DNA of 15,810 bases from Candidatus Desantisbacteria bacterium CG2_30_40_21 (GTDB lineage: Bacteria; UBA9089; CG2-30-40-21), in assembly GCA_001873945.1 (NCBI GenBank), contig MNYI01000179.1:1-15810 (forward strand), read 5' to 3'. A program made the position numbers and the translations under genes. The notes under the pieces are model-generated. The model worked only from the letters and a program-made list of their open reading frames with translations, ran no database searches and had not been told where the DNA came from. Shown piece by piece: positions 1 to 7,423 of the stretch. Positions within the stretch are counted from its first letter, which is position 1; the number at the start of each line of letters is the position of its first letter.

Positions 1-64
1 TTTATTTAATATATTTATAATACCATATTTTTTGGATTTTATCAAGGAGTTTTTTTAATATTTA

Positions 65-135
65 GGGACAGACACTTTTTTCTTCAATATTATTCTTGCC
101 CATTAAATGAAGAGTAAATAAATGGTGTCTGTCTC
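65..135. repeat. Inverted repeat with GGGACAGACAC-type ends
   Basis: GGGACAGACAC (65-75) faces GTGTCTGTC (125-133), giving 9 perfectly complementary bases per arm around a 49-base AT-rich centre. The arms are too far apart for a normal terminator. The GGGACAGAC end is shared with the element downstream of the phospholipase D-like gene (14512-14520), so this looks like one copy of a dispersed REP- or MITE-like family. Confidence 0.55.
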
Positions 136-290
136 CTATTCCCCCCCCTATTTCCCCCCTGCTGTTATGGGAGAGCAAAACCATTCTTTACTCTTAGCCA
201 CTTAATACTGGCAAATTCCAGCTACATAGATCGAAAAGTATTCTTTAACCATTTATTTCTAAACCATGCCTGAAATTGATAAAATTTATG

Positions 291-319
291 TTGCAACGAG
301 AGGAATTATATGGTAAAAT
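291..319 (+). promoter_or_regulatory. Candidate promoter for purF
   Basis: TTGCAA (291-296) and TAAAAT (314-319) are separated by 17 bases. The -10 box is preceded by TG plus one base, an extended -10. Transcription would start near 326, giving a purF leader of about 220 bases that contains the whole 342-514 palindrome. No purine-repressor box or riboswitch was recognised. This is inferred from consensus match alone. Confidence 0.4.
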
Positions 320-341
320 ATTCATTATTAGTAAAATAATT

Positions 342-514
342 GTAACTACTCAGCTATTGTTATGTTAAGCACATTGGTAACTATTTTGACTTTGTTAAAT
401 TAGCCATGAATGGCACGAATGGGGAAAGAAAAAAGAAAAATTTAATTCTTATTCGTGTAATTAGTGTAATTCGTGGCTAAAAATCTCTGTATTCATTTGT
501 AGCTGAGTAGTTAC
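342..514. mobile_element. Palindromic MITE-like element, GTAACTACTCAGC ends
   Basis: A perfect 15-bp terminal inverted repeat, GTAACTACTCAGCTA at 342-356 and its complement at 500-514, encloses a second imperfect inverted repeat: TTAGCCATGAATGGCACGAAT at 400-420 against the complement of 460-480, about 17 of 21 matching. The right inner arm reads on the minus strand as the TTAGCCACGAAT type of dispersed repeat. No transposase is encoded. The 11-bp TAACTACTCAG end recurs in the element at 3136-3359, which defines a family. It lies between the candidate purF promoter and the purF start codon. No clear target duplication was seen. Confidence 0.7.
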
Positions 515-545
515 TCTGAACTATTACAAAGAGATGGTGTAACCT

Positions 546-1916
546 ATGCGTGAGGAATGCGGAATATTTGGAATATGGGGACATGAACCTTTGGCAGCGG
601 CAAGATTAACCTATCTCGGGTTGTTTGCCCTTCAGCATCGTGGGCAGGAGAGTGCCGGGATTACCTCTCTTCAAGAAGGCAGGCTAAAAACATTTAAGGG
701 GATGGGACTTGTTTCAGAGGTTTTCTTAAATTCCCGGCTTGATGATAGCTCGACTACAGCAGCTATTGGGCATGTGCGATATTCTACTACAGGGACATCT
801 ATCTTAGAGAATGCTCAGCCAATTAGCGTTACCTATGCAGGTGGACAACTTGCTGCTGCTCATAATGGGAATCTGGTAAATGCCGATACACTTCGGGAGT
901 CGTTGGAAAAACAAGGGGCTGCCTTTCAAACAACATCCGATAGTGAGGTTATTATTCAGCTTATTGTGAACCATGCTGCCTCTTGTGGTTTGCAGCAAGG
1001 GATTACTCAAGCCATTTCTTCCATCAAGGGTGCCTATGCCCTTATCCTTCTGACAAACAAGGAATTGATTGGCATAAGAGATGAGTTTGGATTCAGACCG
1101 CTGTGCATAGGAAGGTTAAATGACAGCTTTGTACTTGCCTCAGAAAGTTGTGCCTTGGATATTATTGGTGCAGAATACATAAGAGATGTAGAGCCTGGTG
1201 AGATGGTTATAATTAATCATTCTGGACTAACCTCTCGAAAGCCTGAGAGGCAACCAAAAAAATATAAGCAGTGTATTTTTGAATATATCTACTTCTCTCG
1301 GCCAGACAGCAAGGTGTTTGGTAGAAGTGTTTATGAGGTTAGAAAACGAAGCGGCCAGCAACTTGCCATAGAATCCCCTGTTTCTGCAGATATAGTTATC
1401 CCTATTCCGGATTCAGGGGTATCGGCAGCATTAGGGTATGCAGAGGGCTGTGGGCTTAAATACGAACTTGGATTAATCAGAAATCACTATGTGGGCCGTA
1501 CATTTCTCAATCCAAAGCAGTCTATCAGGGAATTTGGAGTTTCCATAAAGTTAAATCCGGTAAAAGAGGTTGTTGCAGATAAAAGGGTAATTCTGGTGGA
1601 TGATTCTATCGTTCGGGGGACTACCTGTAAAAAGATAATTTCGATGGTCAGGAATGCTGGGGCAAAAGAGGTTCACTTAAGAATAAGTTCTCCACCAATC
1701 AAATATCCGTGTTTCTATGGTGTAGACACACCAACCACAAAAGAATTGATTGCCGCAACCCATAGCCTTGAAGAAACAAGAGATTTTATTGGAGTAGATA
1801 GCCTTGGCTATTTGAGTCTTGAGGGGCTTTTAACTGCTGCATTATCCTCTAAGGAGAATAATGAGTTTTGTACAGCATGCTTTGATGGGGAATATCCGCA
1901 TGTCGTGCGGGGTTGA
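546..1916 (+). CDS. purF: Amidophosphoribosyltransferase (PurF), Fe-S type
   Basis: PurF catalyses the first committed step of purine synthesis, making phosphoribosylamine from PRPP and glutamine in the cytosol. The N-terminal half is a class II glutamine amidotransferase. A short MREE propeptide precedes Cys5, the expected nucleophile, followed by GIFGIWGH and HRGQESAG (31-38). The C-terminal half is a phosphoribosyltransferase with the PRPP-binding stretch VILVDDSIVRGTT (348-360). Cys243, Cys389, Cys442 and Cys445 match the four ligands of the 4Fe-4S cluster of Bacillus-type PurF, so this is the propeptide and Fe-S class. The length of 456 residues is normal. ATG 546 is forced, because an in-frame TAA lies two codons upstream; the ribosome binding site is weak. 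No other pur gene is nearby. It converges with the PorV-family gene. Confidence 0.97.
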   Translation: MREECGIFGIWGHEPLAAARLTYLGLFALQHRGQESAGITSLQEGRLKTFKGMGLVSEVFLNSRLDDSSTTAAIGHVRYSTTGTSILENAQPISVTYAGGQLAAAHNGNLVNADTLRESLEKQGAAFQTTSDSEVIIQLIVNHAASCGLQQGITQAISSIKGAYALILLTNKELIGIRDEFGFRPLCIGRLNDSFVLASESCALDIIGAEYIRDVEPGEMVIINHSGLTSRKPERQPKKYKQCIFEYIYFSRPDSKVFGRSVYEVRKRSGQQLAIESPVSADIVIPIPDSGVSAALGYAEGCGLKYELGLIRNHYVGRTFLNPKQSIREFGVSIKLNPVKEVVADKRVILVDDSIVRGTTCKKIISMVRNAGAKEVHLRISSPPIKYPCFYGVDTPTTKELIAATHSLEETRDFIGVDSLGYLSLEGLLTAALSSKENNEFCTACFDGEYPHVVRG

Positions 1917-1926
1917 TGTATCTGGG

Positions 1927-2203
1927 CAGCAATTCTAATTATGACATTTTTTCACCGCAGAGACGCAAAGAACACACGGTTGATACTCAGAGCTTTGGGA
2001 CAACAACCAGATTCACCGCAGAGATGTAGAGGACGCAGAGAAAAACGCAGAGAAGCAGGCTGCATGATTCCTTATAAACCAAGAACTTAATGGTAAATTC
2101 CTTATTGGCTTTTAATATATTATTAGCCTTTCTTTTTTCTGCGATTTCTCTTGCGAACTCTGCGTCTCTGCGGTGAATCTAAAAGTCAAAATGAAAATTG
2201 CTG
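1927..2203. repeat. Palindromic repeat element between convergent genes
   Basis: The outer ends CAGCAATT (1927-1934) and AATTGCTG (2196-2203) begin two arms of about 45 bases that stay complementary with few mismatches. The core, TTCACCGCAGAGACGCA at 1951-1967, is matched perfectly by 2161-2177 (17 bp). Another direct copy of the ACCGCAGAGA motif lies at 2011-2040. The element fills nearly all the space between the purF and PorV-family stop codons. The CACCGCAGAGACGC motif is a dispersed type common in metagenome-derived genomes. It might act as a two-way terminator, but there is no T-run to support that. Confidence 0.65.
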
Positions 2204-2228
2204 GCAATGTCCAGAATGACATGTAATA

Positions 2229-3116
2229 TTATCGAAACTTTTTTGAGGCAGAAAGACGGAAAGTAGAACCAACTTCATCTGTTAGAAGGTATGACCCGTC
2301 AAGGGTAAGATTTTGATGAGAAATACCAAACCCAGCAGTAATCCCAACAGATGAGTCATAGCCAGCCCTTATATCAATAATGGGGGTTATCTGATATTGA
2401 CCGCCAAGATTGAATTGAACAGAGTTGTCATTAGGTTTGCTTATATCTATTCCCATAAGAGTATTTTTTATTCTATAACCTGCACCTGCTTTAATAATCA
2501 GGGGAAGTTTTTCTTCTTTCTCTATGAAAGTTATCTTTGATATACCAATATTCTGGACAACAACACCGACAACAAGACCATCAATTTGCGTCTGATATAA
2601 ACTGCCAATATCTACACCTATTCCTGTTCCGGTTTTGTCATCCAATTTCTGGTTGATGTACTTTGCAGACGCTCCAACTTGAATCTGGTTATTTATCTCT
2701 CTCCCATAGCCTGCAGTCAAAACCATTCCACCTGTCTTAAAACTGCCATTACCATCTGGATTTGAGTATGTTGTTCTCTTCTGGTCTCCTGTGCTGATAA
2801 GATTGATACTTGCACCTATGCCTTGATTTTTTAACGGCAAGACAGCAGCAAGATAGTTAAAATTCACTTCTTCAAGCCATTGGTGACGCATAAAGAGAAC
2901 CTCTCTTAATTCAATATTGGCTAATAAGGCCGGATTAGACCAAATGCCATCTACACCTTCACAAATTGCAACAGATACTCCACCTATACCAGCAGACTTG
3001 GCTGACGCTCCCAATTTCAAGAATGGGGCAACCGATGTCCCTGCACCATTATCGCTCCCATATGCAGAATTCCCTATCAGCATTACAATACTTACCACTA
3101 AAATTAATCTTTTCAT
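2229..3116 (-). CDS. PorV/PorQ-family outer-membrane beta-barrel protein
   Basis: The 295-residue protein has a signal peptide (residues 1-20, cleavage near AYG-SD) and the N-terminal signature of the PorV/UPF0164 family: APFLKLGASAKSAGIGG, then WSNPALLA. The rest is alternating short beta-strands ending in FRLSASKKFR, with a C-terminal aromatic residue as expected of an outer-membrane barrel. In Bacteroidota, PorV and PorQ are accessory proteins of type IX secretion; in other phyla homologues occur beside secreted proteins with FlgD-like tails. That is the arrangement here, since the next gene upstream encodes such a protein. The start is supported by AAGGAGGA at 3121-3128. Family assignment is good; its role in secretion is inferred. 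Confidence 0.8.
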   Translation of the reverse strand: MKRLILVVSIVMLIGNSAYGSDNGAGTSVAPFLKLGASAKSAGIGGVSVAICEGVDGIWSNPALLANIELREVLFMRHQWLEEVNFNYLAAVLPLKNQGIGASINLISTGDQKRTTYSNPDGNGSFKTGGMVLTAGYGREINNQIQVGASAKYINQKLDDKTGTGIGVDIGSLYQTQIDGLVVGVVVQNIGISKITFIEKEEKLPLIIKAGAGYRIKNTLMGIDISKPNDNSVQFNLGGQYQITPIIDIRAGYDSSVGITAGFGISHQNLTLDGSYLLTDEVGSTFRLSASKKFR

Positions 3117-3120
3117 CTTA

Positions 3121-3128
3121 TCCTCCTT
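3121..3128 (-). promoter_or_regulatory. Ribosome binding site of the PorV-family gene
   Basis: On the minus strand this reads AAGGAGGA, a near-perfect Shine-Dalgarno 5 bases from the ATG at 3116, and it fixes the start. A repeat element begins only about 8 bases further upstream, so any original promoter has been pushed over 200 bases away, or the element now supplies it. Confidence 0.8.
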
Positions 3129-3135
3129 TTTTATT

Positions 3136-3359
3136 TACAGATTATAACTACTCAGCGAGGGGAATTTACCACAGAGACACGGAGACACAAAAAGTTGATA
3201 AGTTGATAAGTTGAATAGTTGATGGGTTGGAAATGGAAGGGTTTATAGGTTTATGAATCTGTGTTCCTTTAACCTATAAACTCATTAACCTATAAACCTA
3301 TCAACTTATGTGTTCTCCATGGTGAATTACTTTACCTGAGTAGTTACTACAGATTATAA
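3136..3359. mobile_element. MITE-like palindromic element with flanking direct repeats
   Basis: TAACTACTCAG (3145-3155) and CTGAGTAGTTA (3336-3346) form an 11-bp perfect terminal inverted repeat, identical to the ends of the 342-514 element. Inside are inverted inner arms (ACCACAGAGACAC near 3169 against the complement of TGTTCTCCATGGTGAATT near 3311) and AGTTGATA-type tandem units (3192-3225). TACAGATTATAA occurs at 3136-3147 and again at 3348-3359, a 12-bp direct repeat at the borders that overlaps the left end by about 3 bases. This looks like a target-site duplication of 9-12 bp. No transposase is present. It separates the beta-helix gene from the PorV-family gene. Confidence 0.7.
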
Positions 3360-3383
3360 AATTCTAACCCCTGACTTCTGTTT

Positions 3384-6300
3384 TTACCTGATGATAGTAA
3401 ATTTTCCAGTCTTCTTATTGCCAACCTTGTCTGTTATCAGGTAGATATAGACTCCAGAAGCAACCTCTTTCCCTGATTTCGTCTTTGCATTCCATTGAAC
3501 CTTACCTGTTCCTGAAAGCTCTGTCACCAATTCACCAGCAAGGTTAAATATCTTGAGTGTGCAATCCTCGGTTAGGCTATCAAAAATTATGCCTGAATTG
3601 ACAGAGCCATCGTAAGGAATGCCTGTATCTGAATTTCCATCATAGGGCTTGAATGGGTTTGGATAGACATGGATATTGGTTAGGTCAGAGGCAATAAATG
3701 TATAGAAGGCAACTCTGAAGATGGAAAGATGTTCCACCTCTACTGTAACTGTATGATTAATTGTATCCACTGTGCCACCCACCAACTTCCATTTATTGTC
3801 CGATGGATCCATCCAGAAGATTCTAAGATCCATGGCTTTATTATCAGGAACAGTAACTGGATATGAGATGGTGATTCTAAATCTACCTGTGGTGGTTGTG
3901 CTGGCTATTGCATCCTCTTCATTAAATAGTTTGAATTCCCGTACTGCCTCAGCCAACTGCGATATATCAATCCCTTTTGGCAGATTCTGATCAGCTACAG
4001 CAAAATTCGCCTCTTTTGGTTTATTATTAATAGTAATGGTCATTGTACCAGGGTAATTCTTCAGGGTCTCTATCCTTGTTCCATCTGCTGTCTCTGTTTC
4101 ACCTGTTTGATTAGGTAAAACAGGTTCTTTGGTGGTTACTACTTCAACAAAGACTGTTTTTGAACTGATATTTCCTGCTTTATCTGTGATGATTACAACA
4201 ATAATGTTCTTCCCGTAACAAAGTGTTGTAGTTGCCACAAATGAGTCTCCAGCAATATCAATCGCACTTGAAGTTCCATTAATAGTCAATGTTCCATAAG
4301 CAGATTGAGAGATGTCGGTAATACTGCCTACAACAGTAGTTTGGGTAGAAAGAAGGATAGCACCATTTGCTGGGATGATAGTAATAACAGGTGGGGTCTT
4401 GTCTATCATTACGATATTGACTGCTGTTTTTACTGCCTCGGCATTGCCTGCATTATCAATTGAGAAGTATTTGATGGTATATGTGCCATCAGTAGTCAAG
4501 TTGATGGTCGTTTCTGTGGCAGAGTTTATGGTTGGGGTTGAGCCATCTGTGGTGTAGTATGTCTGGACTACACCTGAGATAGGGTCCGTGGCAATTAAAG
4601 TGATCACACTATTATACCAGCCCGCTGGTGCGTTATCTGTGGTTATTGGTGATACCCTATCAATTCTCACGATGGCAGTTTTTGTTGTCTCGGTATTACC
4701 TGCGTTGTCCACAGAATAGTATGACAGTGTGTTTGTCCCTTCGGATGAAATAACCACAACCGTGCCAACAGTCCATGTCCCCTGATTCACAGAGTAGTAA
4801 GTTCTGGCTACACCTGATGATGGGGTGGGATCTGTTGCCGTAAGGGTTACTGTTACCGTGGCATTTTGCCAGCTTGTTGGTGCGTTATCTGTGGTTGTTG
4901 GGGATATTTTGTCTATCAGCGTTAAAGTAGCAGTAACATCAGTAGTTGCCTCTGCTGTTATGGTTATTGTGCCAAACCAATCGTAATAACCGGCTTTGGT
5001 CAGTTTGATGGTGTGGTCACCGGGGGTAATGCTGGTTAATGTAGATGGGGTAACCGTGCCGATGTCTACTCCATCAAGCAAGATGTTGGTGCCAGTTGGT
5101 GTGGAGGTAATAGAGATAGAGCCAGTAATCAGGGGCAGAGTGGCAGTAACCTCTGTGGTTGCCTCTGCGATTACAGTTACCATGCCTGTCCAGTCGTAAT
5201 AGTCGGCTTTGGTCAGCGTTACAGTGTGCGTGCCGGAAATAATGCCGGTTAAAATCGCCGGTGTAATCGTGCCTGTGCTTGTTCCATCAAGGTAAATATT
5301 AGCACCTGCTGGGGTAGAGGTGATGGTAAGAGAACCTGTGGTTGGTGTCCTCTGATACTCATAAGCTCCCATATCTACTATGCCATTTACTACCCTTGGA
5401 TTGCCATCTGCATCTGTTGAAGGAATTGCAGGGGCCGTGTTTGAACCAGCATCAATGCAAGGGGAGGAAGAGCCAAGGTGATAATCCCCTCCTCCAATGA
5501 ATTGGGGGTCAGTTGAGATACAACCTATACCAAGAGAACAACCATAGTAATTCTGTGGGGTATTGCTCCAGAAGTCACTAAAACAAATGGAGGGAGAGGA
5601 ACGAGAGCAATAAATTCCGCCACCCTTCCAAGCAATACATTTTGAAATTACACAGTTTATGATGGATGGAAAGGAATCATAGCAATAGATTCCAGCACCA
5701 GCACCACCAGCACCACCTTTTGAAATTACACAGTTTGTGATGGAGGGAGAGGAATGAGAGCAATAAATTCCGCCGCCCCAATCAGCATAATTCCATGTTA
5801 TTATGCAGTTGGTGATGGTTCCACAGGAATAGCAGTCATAGTAGTAGATTCCACCACCATCAAAGACACCACTATTGCCTGATATTGTGCAGTTTGTAAT
5901 AGAAGGTGAGGAAGAATAGCAGTAGATTCCGCCACCATAATTAGCAGCAGTATTATTTAATATAATGCAGTTTGTGATAGCAGGTGAGGAAGAAGAGCAG
6001 TAAATTCCGCCACCATAATTAGCAGTATTATTTGATATTGTGCAGTTTGTAATAGAAGGTGAAGCTCTACCACAGTAGATAGCACCTCCACCTTCTCGCC
6101 AGTCACCAGTAGCCCTGTTATATTTTATGGTGCAGTTTCTTATTGTAGGTGAGCCATTAGTGATATAAAAAGCACCACCTGATGTAGCACTACCATTTAT
6201 TATGGTGAAGCCATCTATTATATCTTCTGGTGTCTGGTCTGTGTTATCAAAGTTAAAAGCCCTGCCATCAAGCTGGCAATCTATAATGCAAGTTGCAGAG

Positions 6301-6539
6301 CCATTTACAGAGCGAACAGTAATATGCTTCTCACTCCAGCTTAAATTCTTGTTTCCTGTTCCTGTCCAGGTCCCATCTGCCACCCAGACTGTATCCCCAG
6401 TAGTTGCAGCATTTATTGCCGCTTGAATGGTCGTATAACTTCCTGGCACATAAATATTCGCAGCCCAGGCTTTCCCACCAACCATTATTCCCAATCCCAA
6501 AATCCCCAAAATTCCAACAATACCTAAAATCTTCTTCAT
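3384..6539 (-). CDS. Secreted multidomain beta-helix protein, FlgD/T9SS-like C-terminus
   Basis: This 1051-residue protein begins with a clear signal peptide (1-26, cleavage after AWA). Residues 30-395 form a right-handed parallel beta-helix. Its repeats follow the pattern GGGIYC-SSSPSITNCTIS, and it ends in the DADGNPRVVNGIVDMGAYEY signature of choice-of-anchor-Q proteins. Two PEGA domains follow (401-468, 471-540), then two OmpL47/chitobiase-C-like modules (about 545-626 and 628-712) and an Ig-like domain (715-800). After a linker and a beta-rich domain (about 830-945), residues 955-1051 form a FlgD-Ig/T9SS type A-like domain that starts VYPNPFKP and contains GVYIYLI. It is most likely exported and surface-attached or released, possibly binding polysaccharide. 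No catalytic residues were recognised. ATG 6539 is set by the signal peptide, but the expected ribosome binding site is displaced (see 6552-6674). Confidence 0.85.
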   Translation of the reverse strand: MKKILGIVGILGILGLGIMVGGKAWAANIYVPGSYTTIQAAINAATTGDTVWVADGTWTGTGNKNLSWSEKHITVRSVNGSATCIIDCQLDGRAFNFDNTDQTPEDIIDGFTIINGSATSGGAFYITNGSPTIRNCTIKYNRATGDWREGGGAIYCGRASPSITNCTISNNTANYGGGIYCSSSSPAITNCIILNNTAANYGGGIYCYSSSPSITNCTISGNSGVFDGGGIYYYDCYSCGTITNCIITWNYADWGGGIYCSHSSPSITNCVISKGGAGGAGAGIYCYDSFPSIINCVISKCIAWKGGGIYCSRSSPSICFSDFWSNTPQNYYGCSLGIGCISTDPQFIGGGDYHLGSSSPCIDAGSNTAPAIPSTDADGNPRVVNGIVDMGAYEYQRTPTTGSLTITSTPAGANIYLDGTSTGTITPAILTGIISGTHTVTLTKADYYDWTGMVTVIAEATTEVTATLPLITGSISITSTPTGTNILLDGVDIGTVTPSTLTSITPGDHTIKLTKAGYYDWFGTITITAEATTDVTATLTLIDKISPTTTDNAPTSWQNATVTVTLTATDPTPSSGVARTYYSVNQGTWTVGTVVVISSEGTNTLSYYSVDNAGNTETTKTAIVRIDRVSPITTDNAPAGWYNSVITLIATDPISGVVQTYYTTDGSTPTINSATETTINLTTDGTYTIKYFSIDNAGNAEAVKTAVNIVMIDKTPPVITIIPANGAILLSTQTTVVGSITDISQSAYGTLTINGTSSAIDIAGDSFVATTTLCYGKNIIVVIITDKAGNISSKTVFVEVVTTKEPVLPNQTGETETADGTRIETLKNYPGTMTITINNKPKEANFAVADQNLPKGIDISQLAEAVREFKLFNEEDAIASTTTTGRFRITISYPVTVPDNKAMDLRIFWMDPSDNKWKLVGGTVDTINHTVTVEVEHLSIFRVAFYTFIASDLTNIHVYPNPFKPYDGNSDTGIPYDGSVNSGIIFDSLTEDCTLKIFNLAGELVTELSGTGKVQWNAKTKSGKEVASGVYIYLITDKVGNKKTGKFTIIR

Positions 6540-6551
6540 AATTTTGAATTT

Positions 6552-6674
6552 GACAGGCTGTTACGGAATAGGAAACTCGCACAAATGGCATACGATATAT
6601 TGTAAAAATATCATCAAGAGTGACTATATATGGTAGGGTGTTGTCTTTGATTTTTAGTTCCGTAACAGCCTGTC
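6552..6674. mobile_element. Palindromic element in the beta-helix gene leader
   Basis: GACAGGCTGTTACGGAA (6552-6568) is perfectly complementary to 6658-6674 (17 bp). The arms enclose 89 bases with no transposase and no resemblance to a gene beyond a short open frame. It lies 12 bases upstream of the ATG at 6539. Immediately on its far side is AGGAGG (minus strand, within 6677-6685). Removing the element would leave AGGAGG about 9 bases from the ATG, so it appears to have inserted between the two. Confidence 0.7.
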
Positions 6675-6676
6675 GA

Positions 6677-6685
6677 ACCTCCTAA
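6677..6685 (-). promoter_or_regulatory. Displaced Shine-Dalgarno of the beta-helix gene
   Basis: The minus strand reads TTAGGAGGT, the only strong Shine-Dalgarno upstream of the 1051-residue protein, yet it lies about 140 bases from the start codon with the 6552-6674 palindrome between. The sequence directly before the ATG (TTCAAAATT) has no purine-rich site. If the 17-bp stem forms in the mRNA, this site would be brought close to the start codon; that is inference. Confidence 0.5.
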
Positions 6686-6690
6686 TTTGA

Positions 6691-6790
6691 TTTATTCCCA
6701 ATTTTTCCTTGTATGCTTTGTGATTTTGCAGTTTTTGCGGGAGATCTTTCAACTTGTAGTAAAAGATTTCTCCTTGAGGTCGAAATGACA
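6691..6790 (-). repeat. Dispersed 100-bp repeat, copy 1
   Basis: This aligns without gaps to 7918-8017, with 8 differences in 100 bases. On the minus strand it starts TGTCATTTCGACCTCAAGGA, a motif recurring widely between genes of uncultured bacteria. All frames reading through it look spurious. This copy directly precedes the displaced ribosome binding site of the beta-helix gene. Confidence 0.8.
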
Positions 6791-6847
6791 GAAAGGACAA
6801 TAACGCAGCTTATAAAAACTAATGATTTAAAAATTTGATAAATAAAA

Positions 6848-6932
6848 GCAGAAACAGATTGAATCAAGCAGAATGATTTAACAAGAAGGCAAAAAACAGC
6901 AGAAACAAAAGATTTGAAAAAGCAGGAATGAT
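6848..6932. repeat. Degenerate tandem duplication
   Basis: A unit starting GCAGAAACA and ending in GAATGAT occurs at 6848-6877 and, with small insertions, at 6899-6932, an offset of 51 bases. The surrounding purine-rich strand has no open frame of note. It may be the remains of an older repeat or gene. Confidence 0.4.
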
Positions 6933-7160
6933 CACCCGCTACAAGAGACACTACCCCTGCCAGCGGTAGACAAGAATAGTCATAACTATATATATAACAA
7001 TAAGTTACCCCCCCCCACGATTATTTGGAAGCCACATCATATCCATATATTTCTCCATCCTTGAGTGATAAATTACATGATACCATAAAGCATATTGAAT
7101 GTCAAGAAAAAAATTGCAACACATCAAATTTTCTCGCCAGACTTGCAAATTCTCGTTAGC

Positions 7161-7189
7161 CCTTTGTAGTCTTTGCGTGAAATTTTGAC
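7161..7189 (-). repeat. Fragment of a CACGCAAAGAC-type dispersed repeat
   Basis: On the minus strand this reads GTCAAAATTTCACGCAAAGA and then CTACAAAGG. It resembles the arms of the 1927-2203 element (TGAC, T-rich run, TTCACCGCAGAGACGCAAAG) and looks like a diverged solo arm. It lies just downstream of the DUF2283 stop codon. Confidence 0.4.
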
Positions 7190-7201
7190 AAAACTTAAAA
7201 T

Positions 7202-7423
7202 TCAGACATTTACATATTGCATTTGTTGATATAATGGTTTAGCAATTGGCTTAAACAATTTTGATGCATGCAATATTTCTATCCCAATAACTTCGCTTCT
7301 TTCATTAAGTTCTACATTTATCCCGGGAGATATTTCTACAACAGATTCTTCCGCCCCTTTTTTTGTTACAATATAAAGAACATCGGATTCTGAATCATAA
7401 GTTAGTAATTTTCCTTTTTTCAT
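7202..7423 (-). CDS. DUF2283 family protein, putative antitoxin
   Basis: From ATG 7423 this encodes 73 residues. The core LTYDSESDVLYI followed by ISPGINVELNERSEVIGIEIL is the DUF2283 signature, a small beta-rich fold. Its ATG overlaps the TGA of the upstream DUF4258 gene as ATGA, and AAGGTGG lies 8 bases before it, so this start is preferred over the in-frame GTG at 7435, four codons further upstream. DUF2283 genes are often found beside DUF4258 genes, and the pair is suspected to be a toxin-antitoxin module. That role is inferred from context and has no direct support in the sequence. Confidence 0.85.
   Translation of the reverse strand: MKKGKLLTYDSESDVLYIVTKKGAEESVVEISPGINVELNERSEVIGIEILHASKLFKPIAKPLYQQMQYVNV

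Larger units (their letters stand above)
1..545. other. Non-coding region upstream of purF
   Basis: No credible gene is visible here. The stretch is AT-rich. It holds an inverted repeat ending in GGGACAGAC (65-135), two poly-C runs (C8 at 141-148, C6 at 154-159), a good sigma70-type promoter candidate (291-319) and a palindromic element (342-514) that ends about 30 bases before the purF start. The only small frame noticed, 17 codons from ATG at 266, has no ribosome binding site. Confidence 0.7.
6540..7201. other. Gene-free stretch rich in repeats
   Basis: No convincing gene lies between the beta-helix gene and the DUF2283 gene. The stretch holds a palindromic element (6552-6674), a displaced Shine-Dalgarno (6677-6685), copy 1 of a 100-bp dispersed repeat (6691-6790), a degenerate tandem duplication (6848-6932), a C9 run (7008-7016) and a TTTCACGCAAAGAC-type repeat fragment (7161-7189). 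A minus-strand frame at 6682-6951 spans the dispersed repeat and looks spurious. Confidence 0.65.

Noticed and set aside
266..316. 17-codon plus-strand frame starting MPEIDKIYVATRG
   Set aside because: It is very short, lacks a ribosome binding site and overlaps the purF promoter candidate. Its protein-like look may be chance or the remnant of a lost gene.
5600..6130. Regular repeats resembling a CRISPR or minisatellite
   Set aside because: The repeats vary in length and sequence and correspond to beta-helix coils of the encoded protein (GGGIYC...SPSITNC). They are coding repeats.
6331..6591. 86-codon minus-strand frame through the 6552-6674 element
   Set aside because: It is a shifted frame over the start of the beta-helix gene. 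The part inside the element stays open upstream for about 50 codons but has no convincing start or family match.
6682..6951. 89-codon minus-strand frame
   Set aside because: A third of it is the dispersed 100-bp repeat, which gives the same peptide at 7918-8017. The remainder is low-complexity and has no family features.
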